The notes beneath the pieces were generated by a model that worked only from the letters and a program-made list of their open reading frames with translations, made no database searches and was not told the origin of the DNA. A stretch of DNA of 64,000 nucleotides from SBAX01 sp964646605 (GTDB taxonomy: Bacteria > Planctomycetota > Phycisphaerae > UBA1845), in assembly GCA_964646605.1 (NCBI GenBank), contig CAZYEX010000119.1:1-64000 (forward strand), given 5' to 3'. The position numbers and the translations under genes were made by a program. How positions within the stretch are numbered: the first letter of the stretch is position 1; the number at the start of each line of letters is the position of its first letter. Positions 63,496 through 64,000 of this stretch are shown here, piece by piece.

Positions 63496-64000
63496 GTGAA
63501 CTCTGCTGCGAATCCAGTCGCCGTTCCGCCAGCCCGTCAGACAGCGCGGAAGATCGCGGTTGCGTTCGTTGCACTTGTGACGGTGGGAGTTGCAGTCGTG
63601 TCCCCTGTGGTGCTTTTCAGCTTCCTGATTGATTTGATGTCGGCTGGGATCGTTCTGATTCCCCCGGCGCTGCTGGGTATGGCGATCGTTCCATGGTGTG
63701 GACTGGGTCCGTTGCCGCGGCAGTGGCGCTTTTTCATGGGCACGGCACTGGGCTTGGGTTTGACTGCGTTGTTGGTGCTTGCGTTTGGCCTACTGGGCCT
63801 TCTCAACCGAACCCTGTGGATCGCCATTCTCGCCCTATTCACCATCGTGGGTGTTCATCAGCTGCGGCGCAAGGCACCGCGTCAGGCACAGGCGGATGGG
63901 GGCACGATCGCCGACGAATCGCGGGAATTCGCGAGGCCCCGTAGCCTCTGGTTCTTGTTGGCGCCGTTCGTTGTCCTCGGCATCCTGGCCTCCGCCAATC
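63496..64000 (+). CDS. Membrane protein, 3' end beyond the window (partial)
   Basis: A GTG at 63496 opens a frame with no stop before the edge of the window: at least 168 residues. Hydrophobic segments can be read at about residues 19-46 (AVAFVALVTVGVAVVSPVVL), 55-68, 90-108 (GLGLTALLVLAFGLLGLL), 113-122 and 155-165, separated by short loops with basic residues. It follows the AMMECR1-like/toroid gene by 8 bp. No specific family is clear; a glycosyltransferase-type or other multi-span protein would fit. There is only weak ribosome-site support. Confidence 0.55.
   Translation, partial: MNSAANPVAVPPARQTARKIAVAFVALVTVGVAVVSPVVLFSFLIDLMSAGIVLIPPALLGMAIVPWCGLGPLPRQWRFFMGTALGLGLTALLVLAFGLLGLLNRTLWIAILALFTIVGVHQLRRKAPRQAQADGGTIADESREFARPRSLWFLLAPFVVLGILASAN

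Overview
The window reads as a high-GC chromosomal segment of a planctomycete-like bacterium (Planctomycetota; class not decided). This is an inference from style, not from a marker gene. Evidence: several very large exported proteins with Cys-rich calcium-binding-type arrays (motifs such as DCNGNGxPDECD), dockerin-like C-termini, FG-GAP, SBBP-type and formylglycine-enzyme-like repeats; DUF2304 beside a GT2; a DacZ-like diadenylate cyclase; and intergenic repeats of the kind that litter planctomycete genomes. No rRNA, tRNA, CRISPR array, integrase or transposase was seen.

Layout. 1-1180: non-coding, with a three-copy ~295-bp tandem repeat holding strong hairpins and G-runs, a REP-like hairpin and a nested inverted repeat. 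1181-23357: four exported proteins plus one giant: a beta-propeller protein with a dockerin-like tail (1181-2884), a minus-strand pair (6148-7374 then 3019-6099), a 2,471-aa protein with four formylglycine-enzyme-like modules (7660-15075), and a divergent 2,503-aa Cys-rich protein (15846-23357). 23606-36272: a surface-polysaccharide locus with GDP-fucose synthase, heparinase II/III-type lyase, a two-domain dehydrogenase/oxidoreductase, two GT4 transferases, a flippase, a polymerase-like membrane protein and an exported glycosidase-like protein. 36710-39811: an exported subtilisin-family protease. 39834-44706: three MacB/FtsX-type permeases and an HlyD-type adaptor, with no ATPase gene, facing an unknown single-pass protein (44856-46403). 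46478-48877: YjbQ-family protein, a zinc-ribbon protein, DUF2304 and a GT2. 49153-60642: two more giant exported proteins. 60637-63487: a diadenylate cyclase and a divergent exported AMMECR1-like/toroid protein, then a membrane protein cut by the window edge.

The most interesting signal is a ~290-315-residue C-terminal module shared by five otherwise different exported proteins (3019-6099, 6148-7374, 15846-23357, 36710-39811, 49153-53244). It has a conserved NPxPPN...LQCTP...PSS body, a degenerate dockerin-like pair of helices and a Cys-rich tail ending near CGRC. One protein (6148-7374) is little more than a signal peptide plus this module. Three other large exported proteins end instead in more classical Ca-binding dockerin-like repeats. 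I read this as two parallel C-terminal sorting or attachment systems for the cell surface; that role is inferred, not shown.

Starts were moved from the longest open frame to the start supported by a Shine-Dalgarno sequence or a signal peptide where the sequence allowed it. Promoters are sigma70-like matches found by eye and are predictions.
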